A stretch of 64,000 nucleotides of DNA from Ruminococcaceae bacterium YAD3003 (GCA_900107185.1 FNPA01000003.1:1-64000); one strand, 5' to 3'; counted from the first letter of the stretch, positions 6,439 to 15,083 are shown. Made by a program: numbers and translations. Notes: generated by a model from the letters alone, not told the origin.

Positions 6439-7175
6439 AATTTGCTCCAACGAACCAAATTAGATTCACTGTCAAAAGATTACGCATTCACGCCTATCTT
6501 CCTATCGTACTCCCCTCCTACCAAAAGGCCCATTCTAAACACTACCCGAGCTTTATGTGATATCGTCACAACTAATCGATCTGCTGCAACTCTTCATCAC
6601 ACCGTGCAACTCATGACTCCATTCACCGAACATAACGCTATTCGATTCAGGTCTGCTCGTGATCTTCGCCTCTCGACTCTGATACTCACAGTTCGAAAGC
6701 CATATCGGCTACTCGGTTTGCACGAACCGGTGTAACATCGGCTGCGGCTTCGGTTCTCTCCTGTCGATGGTGACATCTCACCTACTCGCGGTTCCGAATA
6801 CCGAATCAACTAATTGTTACAACCTGTGGCTTGCATGTCTGGGACACCTTCAACCACTCGCTCGTCACTCCCTTAGCTATCTAATCCCTGGCTTCGTATC
6901 AACCTTTGATTGTTGTCTCCGGCTTCGTCTCTTCGGCTTCGCCATAAGCTTTTAACCACTCTGGTTCTACCCTGCGCCTGCTCGACTATTGCTTCGGGCG
7001 GCCTTCCTCGGATTGGAAGTTATCGCTTCCGTATTCCTTGGAGCTACCCTAATGATAAAGGGGGACCATTCACTTATCAATATCGCAGTTAATACCAAAT
7101 GAAAATCATTTGATTGTGCAGTATGCACAATACTTTGCATATCAAAATGTTATTGTTTTATGAACAATACCTCAA
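6405..7175 (-). ncRNA. Candidate large structured noncoding RNA
   Basis: About 750 bases between hpt and the next gene contain no ORF with a ribosome site or recognizable protein, yet they are not AT-rich spacer: the minus strand is G/A-rich and packed with hairpins. Clear stems are ATTGTGC/GCACAAT (7113-7131), CAAATGA/TCATTTG (7096-7112), TATTGTT/AACAATA (7151-7169), GGAAG/CTTCC (7015-7030), and TGTGA/TCACA (6556-6570). The heptamer CGAAGCC occurs four times (minus strand). A terminator at 6405-6438 has its better T-run on the minus strand. Size, ornate pairing and host type fit giant RNAs such as ROOL or GOLLD, but I cannot match it to either from memory. No promoter with both boxes is clear. 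Exact ends are unknown. Confidence 0.6.
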
Positions 7176-7210
7176 AAGTGCTTATTTATATGTTATTTGG
7201 GTTACATTCG

Positions 7211-7708
7211 TCAGACCAGGTCTGAAATTGAAGTAATACCGGCTTTGGCAAGAAGACTGATGACCAGCATAATGATTCCGGCCATAAGAACACCAAGAAC
7301 TACAGCCCTAGTGGTCTTCTTAAAATCAAAGTCGAGCATAGATGCTGCAAGAGTACCTGTCCATGCACCTGTTCCGGGGAGCGGGATGCCGACAAAGAGC
7401 ATCAGTGCAATAAATGCACCGTGCTTCTTTGAGTTAGCGGTAAGCTTTTTGCCTGCCTTCTCACCCTTCTGGAGGATCCATTTGAAAATGCCGCTGCCAT
7501 GCTTGAGCTTGCTGCCCCAGATAAGGACTCTTCTGGCGAACAGATAAATAATAGGAACGGGAATCATATTACCCACAATACAAACAGCGAGAGTAATATA
7601 TTCATTCAGACCGAAATATGTAACTCCGATCGGGACAGCTCCACGAAGCTCAATGATCGGAACCATAGAAATAAAAAACACCAATATATATTTAACGATC
7701 GTAGGCAT
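7211..7708 (-). CDS. Small multidrug export family membrane protein (COG2426)
   Basis: This 165-residue membrane protein resembles the Sm_multidrug_ex family: an opening MPTIVKYILVFFISMVPIIELRGAVPIGV with the conserved ELRGAIP-like motif, then GNMIPVPIIYLFARR, a loop with FALMLFVGIPLPGTGAWTG (residues about 112-128, the re-entrant helix), and a C-terminal helix. Four to five membrane segments are visible. The family name refers to early annotations; substrate is unknown. I chose the ATG at 7706-7708 because GGAGG lies 6 bases upstream. The gene has no immediate operon partner; the next minus-strand gene upstream ends at 7773. Confidence 0.85.
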   Translation of the reverse strand: MPTIVKYILVFFISMVPIIELRGAVPIGVTYFGLNEYITLAVCIVGNMIPVPIIYLFARRVLIWGSKLKHGSGIFKWILQKGEKAGKKLTANSKKHGAFIALMLFVGIPLPGTGAWTGTLAASMLDFDFKKTTRAVVLGVLMAGIIMLVISLLAKAGITSISDLV

Positions 7709-7772
7709 AGTTATCCTCCATACAAGCACCCATTATAACAAACGATCGCTAATCTATGTACTGAAATTAATA

Positions 7773-8144
7773 TCAGATCACCTTATCGGAATTAAGATAG
7801 GAACGCATCTCATCTCTCATGTGATACATCTTCTGGACGCTGTTCTCCAAAAAGTAGTAATGCATGACATATCCGATCGTAAGACCGAAGAATATGGCAA
7901 CCAGCAGAACACCTGCAACTAAAAACGAAGATGGAAGCATGAACAGACAGAAGATCTCGAAGAGAAGGAAGAACGCAAAAGACAGCGTGACCATAAGATG
8001 GATTAATCTCTCGTGCTGGAAAAATTCGATCTTCTTTTCAAATTCAGAGAGAACTTCTTTTGTCTTTGAGTCCGGAGAACTCTTCATTTCTTCATCGATG
8101 TATTTCTGAACGGCATTCATAGTCTGCAAAACATATTCTTTCAT
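7773..8144 (-). CDS. Hypothetical two-helix membrane protein
   Basis: This 123-residue protein has a hydrophilic, acidic first half with helical character (MKEYVLQTMNAVQKYIDEEMKSS) and two adjacent hydrophobic segments near residues 50-95 (LMVTLSFAFFLLFEIFCLFM and FLVAGVLLVAIFFGLTIGYV), then a short charged tail. No family is recognised. Its start overlaps the stop of the radical SAM gene by four bases (ATGA), so it belongs to the dinB operon and is translated by coupling. Confidence 0.7.
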   Translation of the reverse strand: MKEYVLQTMNAVQKYIDEEMKSSPDSKTKEVLSEFEKKIEFFQHERLIHLMVTLSFAFFLLFEIFCLFMLPSSFLVAGVLLVAIFFGLTIGYVMHYYFLENSVQKMYHMRDEMRSYLNSDKVI

Positions 8145-9016
8145 AAGCCGAACCTCCGGTTGATGTAGTTAACGACCTGCCTCTTATTCTTCGTCCACAG
8201 CGGAGCGATAAGAATCTTCTTTGGACCATCCCCCGTGAACCTGTGAACCACTGCGTTATCAGGCAGAATCGCAATTGCTGCTTCTACAATATCAAAATAC
8301 TCTTCCATCTCAAGTATCGCAATTTTATTATCTTCCCAAAGTTTTTCCAGAGGAGTATTGCAAAGCACATAAAGACATGTGAATTTATATCCGTCACTGC
8401 CTGCATCAACTGCAGTCTTTACGGACTCCATCATCATATCTTTTGTCTCTCCTGGAAGACCGAAGATAATGTGAGTAATAACATTCGCACCGATCGATTT
8501 GAGTTTCTTTACCGCTTCAATGTATTCAATTGTTTCATAACAGCGGTTAATTAACTTAGCAGTTTCATCATTTGAAGTCTGTAATCCGAGCTCAACATAT
8601 AATGGCATTTTCTCTGCCTGACGCTTCAGAACATCCAGAATATCACCGCCGAGACAATCTGGTCTGGTAGCCACGGAAACTGCTTCTATTCCTTCACATA
8701 ATGATGCTTCATCCATAGCTTTTTTGAGATAAGAAGGAGAACAATATGTGCTCGTAAAACTTTGGAAATATGCTATGTATCCGGCATCAGTTCCGGCCTT
8801 TTTCTTCACCTGGGCAATTGCTTCTTTTATCTGATCTGGAACAGATGTATTTCCGCAATACGCAGCGAATTCTCCTGACCCTCCTTCGGAACAGAAAATG
8901 CATCCTCCGACACCCTTGCTGCCGTCCCTGTTGGGACACGTAACATCCAAAGAAATAGATGCCTTATACATCTTATGTCCGAACACATCGCGAAAGTGTT
9001 TATTGGCAGTGATCAC
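8141..9016 (-). CDS. Radical SAM protein, TIGR01212/YhcC family
   Basis: The 291-residue protein matches the YhcC/TIGR01212 radical SAM family: the cluster motif CPNRDGSKGVGGCIFCSEGG (three Cys, residues about 26-45) with the family's longer spacing, then SFTSTYCSP, VATRPDCL, VELGLQTSND and HIIFGLPGETKDMM. These proteins bind a 4Fe-4S cluster and S-adenosylmethionine; the substrate is not firmly known. Length fits the family (about 300). It is coupled to dinB upstream and to a small membrane protein downstream by four-base overlaps. Confidence 0.92.
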   Translation of the reverse strand: MITANKHFRDVFGHKMYKASISLDVTCPNRDGSKGVGGCIFCSEGGSGEFAAYCGNTSVPDQIKEAIAQVKKKAGTDAGYIAYFQSFTSTYCSPSYLKKAMDEASLCEGIEAVSVATRPDCLGGDILDVLKRQAEKMPLYVELGLQTSNDETAKLINRCYETIEYIEAVKKLKSIGANVITHIIFGLPGETKDMMMESVKTAVDAGSDGYKFTCLYVLCNTPLEKLWEDNKIAILEMEEYFDIVEAAIAILPDNAVVHRFTGDGPKKILIAPLWTKNKRQVVNYINRRFGL

Positions 9017-10260
9017 TTAATATCATCCTCCGGATGGAACGGATCAGATACTATACCGGCAGTTTTGTTATCTCTGATAACTGATTCCGCTTCAGCTGCG
9101 CTCTTAATAATATTCGATCCGTATCGCCTGTTTATATCATCGATTGCCCTGTTAAGTTTGTCATCACGTTCTTCTTTTTGAATCTCCGTGAACAAAGACA
9201 ACTGTTCACCGCTGTCTGCTCTTACCAGTTTAGTACATCTTACACCGATACTTCTGACACCTTTATTCCAATTGTATGACTCTTTGAAGAGTTCTCTTGC
9301 TGTTTCATAAATATATTTGGCGTCATCAGACGGTCTGAATATTACCTTTTGTTTCTCATAAATACTTAAGTCTCTGTCTCTTACCGTAATCTGTACAACA
9401 GTACCCTTCAGATTATGTTTGCGGAGTCTTTCTGCCACACTCTCAGACAGCATATGAAGAGTTCTCTCAATCTGTCTGTCAGATGTCATATCTTCGGCTG
9501 TAGTAGTTGAATTACCGATTGATTTCGGGATGCGTTTATAACCCGATTCTGCAACAGGAGCATTATCTAAACCGTTTGCATATTCCCATAACATGACACC
9601 GGCTTTGCCGAGATAACGGTTGATGTAGTCTCCGTCAGTTTTCGCGAGGTCACCGATAGTCTTAACATTGATTTTCGAGAATTTTTCCATAGTATGTTTT
9701 CCGACAAAAAGGAGGTCTGCAACCGGCATCGGCCAGATCTTTTCCTGCCAGTCTGTATCACTAAAGACAGTAGTGGCATCAGGCTTCTTATAATCGCTGC
9801 CAAGTTTTGCAAACACCTTATTGAAACTTATCCCGACAGAACATGTAAGTTTAAACTCCTTTTTCACTCTCTCCCTTATCTCGAGAGCAACTTCTTCTGC
9901 TTCTCTGTAATCACCGACAGCATCCGTCATGTCGAGCCAGCATTCGTCGAGACCGAAAGGTTCAACCTTGTCTGTATATTCGGAATACATTTCGCGGAGT
10001 TTTTTTGAATAGTACTCATATTTTTTGTAGTGCGCCTCGACCAGGACCAGATCAGGACATTTGGCCTGGGCCTGCCAGATAGCTTCTGCAGTCTTTATTC
10101 CATACTTTTTGGCAGGTTCATTTTTAGCGAGGATTATTCCGTGACGCACTTCGGCATCGCCTGCTACGGCCATAGGAACATTCCTTAATTCCGGCTTCGA
10201 TATCATCTCAACCGATGCGAAATAGCAGTTCTGATCGATGTGAAAAATAATGCGTTTCAT
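9013..10260 (-). CDS. dinB: DNA polymerase IV (Y-family, DinB)
   Basis: The 415-residue protein is a Y-family translesion polymerase. It starts with the metal-binding motif FHIDQNCYFASVEM, has the second acidic motif PFGLDECWLDMTDA (about residues 103-116), the helix-hairpin-helix thumb (LFVGKHTMEKFSKINVKTIGDLA) and a little-finger domain ending near residue 350. It copies damaged DNA without proofreading. The C-terminal 60 residues contain a LysR-like or beta-clamp-binding candidate SGEQLSLFTE, matching the usual QLxLF clamp motif. First gene of an operon with the radical SAM and membrane genes. Its ribosome site is weak. Confidence 0.96.
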   Translation of the reverse strand: MKRIIFHIDQNCYFASVEMISKPELRNVPMAVAGDAEVRHGIILAKNEPAKKYGIKTAEAIWQAQAKCPDLVLVEAHYKKYEYYSKKLREMYSEYTDKVEPFGLDECWLDMTDAVGDYREAEEVALEIRERVKKEFKLTCSVGISFNKVFAKLGSDYKKPDATTVFSDTDWQEKIWPMPVADLLFVGKHTMEKFSKINVKTIGDLAKTDGDYINRYLGKAGVMLWEYANGLDNAPVAESGYKRIPKSIGNSTTTAEDMTSDRQIERTLHMLSESVAERLRKHNLKGTVVQITVRDRDLSIYEKQKVIFRPSDDAKYIYETARELFKESYNWNKGVRSIGVRCTKLVRADSGEQLSLFTEIQKEERDDKLNRAIDDINRRYGSNIIKSAAEAESVIRDNKTAGIVSDPFHPEDDIK

Positions 10261-10334
10261 ACCAAAAATGCTAACACAAAACGAACATATTTTCTACTTT
10301 CGATGGGTTTCCTCTTTTATATCCCTAAAAATAA

Positions 10335-10363
10335 TTGAAACTTATTGGATTTAACTATATAAA
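10335..10363 (+). promoter_or_regulatory. Promoter of the two-component system
   Basis: TTGAAA (10335-10340) and TATAAA (10358-10363) with a 17-base spacer lie about 125 bases upstream of the response regulator, leaving a long 5' leader. Confidence 0.55.
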
Positions 10364-10487
10364 ATCTCTTTGAGTTGATGTATACTATTCTCGTAAAAAT
10401 CAAAAAATCACAAGTTTGTAAAACGCGTACCGGAACAGTCCGGAAGCGGTTTGTGGTGAAGAATAAGAAATAACGGGAGGTATTTTA

Positions 10488-11198
10488 ATGGCTAAGCAAA
10501 AAGTATTTCTTGTAGATGATGACAGTGATATCTTGGTTCTCAACCGTGATTTTCTTGAGAGTGAGGGATATGATGTTGTAACAGCTACTTCTTGTGCTGA
10601 AGCACTCGAGAAGATTAAGCTTCATAGCTTTTCATGCATCGTATTGGATGTTATGCTCCCTGACGGAAGCGCATTCGATCTCGCACCCAAGATAAAAGAG
10701 TTTACTGATTGCCCTATCATCTTCCTTACAGCTAAGGATCAGCAGGAAGACGTTATCAACGGTTTCAAGGTTGGTGCTGACGATTACATCACCAAGCCCT
10801 ATTCACTTCCTGAGTTGAGCCTCAGAATCAATGTTCACATCAAGAGAAGCATGAAGAGTGAAGGATTCCTCGTAGAGTATCCGCCGCTCCGCATCAACAT
10901 CAAGACACGTGAGGTTACTCTCAAGGAGAAGCCTTTACATCTTACAAACCGTGAGTTCGATATTCTCTGCCTCCTGGCTGAGACACCTAACGTTATCGTT
11001 CCTTTCACAAGAATCTATTCGCATGTTTGGGGCGATGATTCTCCGTGTGACAACCACCTCGTAATGGTTAACATCTCTTACCTCCGTAAGAAGATGGAAA
11101 AGATCGCACCTGAGATCACATTCGTTAAGACTGAGTGGGGTATCGGTTATTCATTCGCTTACCCGCCGGTAAAGAACAGCATGAACACACAGTTCTGA
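10488..11198 (+). CDS. Response regulator, OmpR/PhoB family
   Basis: The 236-residue protein has a receiver domain (residues 1-120) with the acidic pocket VDDDSD, phosphoacceptor Asp54 in IVLDVMLPDG, the Thr switch IFLTAKD and Lys in YITKPYSLPEL. A winged-helix DNA-binding domain follows (about 135-230: LTNREFDILCLLAETPNVIVPFTRIYSHVWG ... ISYLRKKME in pieces). It should bind target promoters when phosphorylated by the histidine kinase encoded immediately downstream. A strong GGGAGG ribosome site precedes it. Signal and target genes are unknown. Confidence 0.95.
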   Translation: MAKQKVFLVDDDSDILVLNRDFLESEGYDVVTATSCAEALEKIKLHSFSCIVLDVMLPDGSAFDLAPKIKEFTDCPIIFLTAKDQQEDVINGFKVGADDYITKPYSLPELSLRINVHIKRSMKSEGFLVEYPPLRINIKTREVTLKEKPLHLTNREFDILCLLAETPNVIVPFTRIYSHVWGDDSPCDNHLVMVNISYLRKKMEKIAPEITFVKTEWGIGYSFAYPPVKNSMNTQF

Positions 11199-11224
11199 TT
11201 TTTCAAAAAAGCAATTGTATTAAC

Positions 11225-11245
11225 GCGGGACTAATATAGTCCCGC
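11225..11245 (+). promoter_or_regulatory. Hairpin between response regulator and kinase genes
   Basis: GCGGGACTA/TAGTCCCGC form a perfect 9-bp stem with a 3-base loop. No proper T-run follows, so it is more likely an attenuator or mRNA-stabilizing hairpin setting the ratio of regulator to kinase than a full terminator. Confidence 0.5.
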
Positions 11246-11265
11246 TTAATCATTTCAGAAAAAAT

Positions 11266-13524
11266 ATGGCACAGTACAAACACAGTAAACTGGTCGGTTT
11301 CAAGTTTACAGATCCTGACACGCATAGCAGGACCTTTGGTGGTACTATGCTTACATTTATTTTCGCATTGATCATAATGATGGTCATGGCAGGAATATTA
11401 AGCATCGTCATTACCTATGCCAATGAGCATCCTACCAATTATTCAAAAGAAGGTGCACTGATACTCAGCGAAGATCTTGCTACAGGCGGCATCTACAGTG
11501 ACCATATTCCGGGCGGCTGGACCTTCGTTCCCAATGTCTCACCTGAAATCGTTAAGTCCAGTCTCAGCAATGCGCCGAGCCAGTCACTGGACGGTAACGT
11601 TTCCAATTGGCCTTCTTCCGAATTGCTGAAGGACAGAGCATATCTTGATAACGTCGGTGTTTCAGATTCGTGGAGAGGCTGGTTTGATTACAATAATGCT
11701 TCCGATTGGCACAATGCGCCAAACGGTATTGAGTACCATCCTTTCAATATAAATGGCACAGACTGTTACTGCGCTGCCTACATAGGACATTTTGAATGCA
11801 GCCCCGATATCAGATCACTCACTCTTACATTCCACAGATTTAACGGCGTTGCCTGGGTATACAATAACGGAAATCTTATGGAACGGATCGGTGCCAACTG
11901 GCCGGGATTCAATCTGAATGCTTTTGCGGATTACTGTACGCTTATTCCGCAAGACGGTAAGATCGATCTCGTAATTGTCATCGCATGTGATTCTGACGTA
12001 ACCAATCCGGGTATCATTTCCGACCCTATCATTGGAACCGCGGCATCAAACGATGCACGCACTTCTGTAACAGGTGGACATTTTGCAATAGTTATCGTTC
12101 TTTCAATCGTAGCCATCGCCGTTGTATCAAACATCATTCTCACTTCAACGAGAAATAAATGGCTGTTTGTATTCTTCCTTTTAAGCTTCGCATCCATTCT
12201 TTTCTACTATCTGGCTGATGCCCGTTTCTTATCCGTCAACAGCCATACGCGAGCCGATCTGAGGTTCATTTTGATCGTAGTAACATCCATAGCCAGTTAT
12301 GTTGAGAACTCGTTGTTCTTCATCGGAACTAAAACCAGAAACAAATATCTCTTCTTAAGGAGAGGTCATTTTGTCGTTCTCGGAATCGGTACACTTCTTA
12401 TGGCAGCTTATTATTTCTTCAGTCTGGTATACGGAGTTTTAGCACCGGAATTTGTCGCTATCATGTTCGCCCTCTCTACAGTTATGCTCTCCATATTCGT
12501 GGATCTGTTCTTCTACAACAAGGAGAGCCAGAGATCGCTCCTTTTCGCGTTGCTGTTCAGCCTCATGTTCTTCGTCCTGTTCCTGGCAATTCTCCTCGAT
12601 AACATGATCGCATCCATGATTCCTGTATACAGTAACCTCTTCGCTGTTTTCGCGATTGCAGCAGAGATCGCGCTCGTATCTTCTTATATCAACCAGCAAA
12701 GAGAGATCAAGAGGAGTGCGGCTGTTCTGAAGCGCCAGGTTAGAGAAAAGACTGTATTTATTTCAGAGATAAACAGAGACCTCGTGCTCACAAATAAAAA
12801 ACTTCTCGAAGGTGAGGCAGCTCGAAAGAACGTCTTAAGCAACGTATCTCACGACCTTCGTACTCCTATCACCGCCATCAGAGGTTATGCCGAGCTCATG
12901 ATCAATGCGCAGGATAACTTCACACTCGAACAGCGCAATTCCTATCTGGCAAATATTGTCCGCCGTTCCGAACAGATGGAAAGAATTGTTTCGGACATCA
13001 TGGAACTCACGAGAATGGAATCAAGCGAGACCGAATTCCAGTTCACTTCAGTATCTATCGCAGAGATGCTCGACGAATTAGTAATGATGTATTCAATGGA
13101 TCTCGAAGACACCAAAAAGAATCTGTCTCTTGATCTGCCGATGCGCGATTCACTGATCGTCAAAGCTGATCCGGCAAAGCTGTCACGTGTATTCGAGAAC
13201 CTTATTTCAAATGCTATTAACTACACCGGTCCAGAAGCGGAAATCGTCATCAAGGCATGGCGTACAGGTGAGACAAAAAATATAGCCACCCAGAAGATTC
13301 ATATATCCGTCGAGGATAACGGAATCGGTATTCCGGAACAGGACATCCCGAGAATCTTCGACCGTTTCTACAGAGCTCATAACTCCGGCGTAAATATTAA
13401 AGGTACCGGCCTCGGCCTGGCAATCGTAAAACTCATCTGTGACAAACACGATGCCGAGATCAATGTAACCAGTACCTTAGGCAAGGGAACCAAATTTGAA
13501 GTAGTCCTCGCCGCTTCCTATTAA
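11266..13524 (+). CDS. Membrane sensor histidine kinase with 7TM-like sensor module
   Basis: This 752-residue kinase has one membrane helix near residues 26-48, an extracellular domain of about 220 residues (50-270) resembling the 7TMR-DISM extracellular type, a block of about seven membrane helices (272-470), a short coiled coil (475-515), a HisKA domain with phosphoacceptor His529 (SNVSHDLRTPITAIRGYAEL), and a HATPase domain with N box (FENLISNAINYTG), G1 (DNGIGIPEQDI) and G2 (GTGLGLAIVKLI). It should phosphorylate the upstream regulator in response to an external ligand, possibly a carbohydrate. There is almost no ribosome site (AGAAAAAAT), so it is probably made at a lower level than the regulator. 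Confidence 0.95.
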   Translation: MAQYKHSKLVGFKFTDPDTHSRTFGGTMLTFIFALIIMMVMAGILSIVITYANEHPTNYSKEGALILSEDLATGGIYSDHIPGGWTFVPNVSPEIVKSSLSNAPSQSLDGNVSNWPSSELLKDRAYLDNVGVSDSWRGWFDYNNASDWHNAPNGIEYHPFNINGTDCYCAAYIGHFECSPDIRSLTLTFHRFNGVAWVYNNGNLMERIGANWPGFNLNAFADYCTLIPQDGKIDLVIVIACDSDVTNPGIISDPIIGTAASNDARTSVTGGHFAIVIVLSIVAIAVVSNIILTSTRNKWLFVFFLLSFASILFYYLADARFLSVNSHTRADLRFILIVVTSIASYVENSLFFIGTKTRNKYLFLRRGHFVVLGIGTLLMAAYYFFSLVYGVLAPEFVAIMFALSTVMLSIFVDLFFYNKESQRSLLFALLFSLMFFVLFLAILLDNMIASMIPVYSNLFAVFAIAAEIALVSSYINQQREIKRSAAVLKRQVREKTVFISEINRDLVLTNKKLLEGEAARKNVLSNVSHDLRTPITAIRGYAELMINAQDNFTLEQRNSYLANIVRRSEQMERIVSDIMELTRMESSETEFQFTSVSIAEMLDELVMMYSMDLEDTKKNLSLDLPMRDSLIVKADPAKLSRVFENLISNAINYTGPEAEIVIKAWRTGETKNIATQKIHISVEDNGIGIPEQDIPRIFDRFYRAHNSGVNIKGTGLGLAIVKLICDKHDAEINVTSTLGKGTKFEVVLAASY

Positions 13525-13528
13525 AAGC

Positions 13529-13562
13529 AAAGAGATCACCCCAACGGATGATCTCTTTTTTA
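13529..13562. terminator. Terminator after the histidine kinase gene
   Basis: AGAGATCA (13531-13538) pairs with TGATCTCT (13549-13556), followed by a T-run; A-run on the left makes it usable on both strands. Confidence 0.85.
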
Positions 13563-13583
13563 ATCAGTTTAAGATGCTGTATA

Positions 13584-13787
13584 TCAGCCCTTGGACTGGA
13601 AATAGTTGTTGATCTCTTCTACCAACATGTCGCAATCCATGCCGTGAACCATGCAAGCTTCTTCAATAGTCTCGCCGGAAGCAAGAGCACAGCCAAGGCA
13701 GTGAAGACCTGAAGCCATAAGAATAGGAGCAACTCCTTCATCCTGCATTACAACATCACCGATAATTGTATCTTTAGTAACTATCAT
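13584..13787 (-). CDS. DUF1858 domain protein (hybrid-cluster-associated redox disulfide type)
   Basis: The 67-residue protein matches DUF1858: MIVTKDTIIGDVVMQDEGVA, then GLHCLGCALASGETIEEACMVHG with the family's CxxC pair, and a terminal helix. Such small proteins are often near iron-sulfur or hybrid-cluster proteins and are thought to be redox-active; no molecular function is established. I chose the ATG at 13785-13787, which has GGAGG nine bases upstream, over a longer reading starting at 13817. Confidence 0.88.
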   Translation of the reverse strand: MIVTKDTIIGDVVMQDEGVAPILMASGLHCLGCALASGETIEEACMVHGMDCDMLVEEINNYFQSKG

Positions 13788-13986
13788 ATATATTTTCCTC
13801 CAATAGGTTTTTTGCACTACAAATATACACTATCAACCGGAATAAATCTTGCATAAATCAGTCACTAATTCGCTTTTGCCGACATATTACCCCATAAGCA
13901 TAGGAACCTACCCCCAAAAGCCTCTCTGATAGTGCAAAACGTCAATAATTCATTGAACATTTTTCCATATTAACGTCTGAAAACTC

Positions 13987-14015
13987 TTGACTTCTTTTTA
14001 CTCAAAATAAATAAT
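13987..14015 (+). promoter_or_regulatory. Promoter of HU gene
   Basis: TTGACT (13987-13992) and AATAAT (14010-14015) with a 17-base spacer lie about 52 bases ahead of the HU start codon. The upstream gap 13788-13986 holds nothing else that I recognise. Confidence 0.5.
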
Positions 14016-14066
14016 GAAATTACTATAAAAACAAGCCTTTCAGCGGCTAACACAGGAGGAAACCAT

Positions 14067-14360
14067 ATGAACAAGTCACAGCTTATTGACAAGATCGCAG
14101 CTGATACAGGTCTGAGCAAAAAAGACTCAGAAGCAGCTCTTAAGGCTACACTCGGTGCTATCGAGGGTGCTCTCGTAAAGAATGACAAAGTCGTTCTCGT
14201 AGGTTTCGGTACATTCAAGACAAAGAAGCTCGCTGCTAGAAGCGGCCGTAATCCTGCTACAGGCGATAAGATTAAGATTGCTGCATCAACTGTCCCTACA
14301 TTTAAGGCAGGCAAGTCCCTCAAGGATAAGGTTAATGCTAAGAAGGGTAAGAAGAAGTAA
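14067..14360 (+). CDS. hup: DNA-binding protein HU
   Basis: A 97-residue HU/IHF family protein: MNKSQLIDKIAADTGLSKKDSE at the start, the dimerization core VVLVGFGTFKTKKLAARSGRNPATGD and the beta-arm RNP motif (RNPATG) used to bend DNA. The C-terminus has a short Lys-rich tail. It acts as a homodimer that compacts and bends the nucleoid. It has its own promoter, ribosome site (AGGAGG) and terminator, so it is monocistronic and probably highly expressed. Confidence 0.97.
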   Translation: MNKSQLIDKIAADTGLSKKDSEAALKATLGAIEGALVKNDKVVLVGFGTFKTKKLAARSGRNPATGDKIKIAASTVPTFKAGKSLKDKVNAKKGKKK

Positions 14361-14387
14361 TTCTTTTAATACAATAAGTTTATTCAG

Positions 14388-14414
14388 GGCTCCGCATTAT
14401 TGCGGAGCCTTTTT
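14388..14414. terminator. Terminator of HU gene
   Basis: GGCTCCGCA/TGCGGAGCC with a 4-base loop is followed by TTTTT. The last bases overlap the 3' end of the minus-strand Spo0A-like gene. Confidence 0.9.
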
Positions 14415-14958
14415 AATATATCGGTTCCCGAAATCCCAGTCTTCTCTCGATCCTTGAATGAATGCATCTCAGAACCGCCCTGCTCCTCGTATTCTTCAGT
14501 CCGCTCTTTGCTATCGCATATCGCACATCGCGTTCGCACTGATCGAGCGACAGTCCATAGTCTTTGCCGATCTCACAGTAGAGATCTTTCATTGTCGGAG
14601 GCATAGGTATCGCCCTTCTGAAACAACTGCAGATCGACCTGTAAATGATCACGGTTCCAATCAGTGACATATCAAAACCATATTCTCTTAAGACGCTCTT
14701 TACGCAATAATCCAGATAAGCTTCCTGTTTCATCATCTCATCTGATTTGTCATCTCCGGAAGTGATCGAAGAGATCTTACCTGCGACTTCCCTGCGGTTG
14801 CTTCTCCCGTCGACTATATAATGCAAAACACCATCTTCGTCCTCTACGGATATGACTCCCTTCTGGCTCAACAGCATATTAATGTTATCCAGAAGACTTA
14901 GGTCACTGCATACTACAGACATCTCCACCATGCCTCTTTTTATAACTCTGTTTTCCAT
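14413..14958 (-). CDS. Stand-alone Spo0A-type C-terminal (effector) domain protein
   Basis: The second half (about residues 90-165) matches the Spo0A C-terminal DNA-binding domain: VKSVLREYGFDMSLIGTVII, then PPTMKDLYCEIGKDYGLS and the recognition stretch CERDVRYAIAKSG, which corresponds to VERAIRHAIE of Spo0A. The first 80 residues lack the receiver signature (no phosphoacceptor Asp context, no terminal Lys motif) though they begin with a short beta-strand MVEMSVVCSDLS reminiscent of a degenerate receiver. I chose ATG 14956-14958, 8 bases after GGGAGG. Such proteins are likely transcription factors; whether it relates to sporulation is unknown. Confidence 0.75.
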   Translation of the reverse strand: MENRVIKRGMVEMSVVCSDLSLLDNINMLLSQKGVISVEDEDGVLHYIVDGRSNRREVAGKISSITSGDDKSDEMMKQEAYLDYCVKSVLREYGFDMSLIGTVIIYRSICSCFRRAIPMPPTMKDLYCEIGKDYGLSLDQCERDVRYAIAKSGLKNTRSRAVLRCIHSRIERRLGFREPIY

Positions 14959-15083
14959 ATCAGGCACCTCCCTTATCTGGAAGTGTAAAGCCTAAAAAGG
15001 CACTTGTGTAAGCAAGTTGCCTGAAAATGAAAAACTGATGCCAAATATGAGACTTTTGGAGAAAAACTGATACTGACTTAGTG

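Noticed and set aside
6442-7092. Several ORFs of 60-100 codons on both strands in the noncoding region
   Set aside because: None has a ribosome site or a recognisable product, and they overlap hairpins; they are better explained by a structured RNA.
6405-7175. Group II or group I intron as an explanation of the structured region
   Set aside because: No GUGYG-type 5' end, no domain V-like AGC/GAAA hairpin and no conserved P/Q/R/S-like elements were seen.
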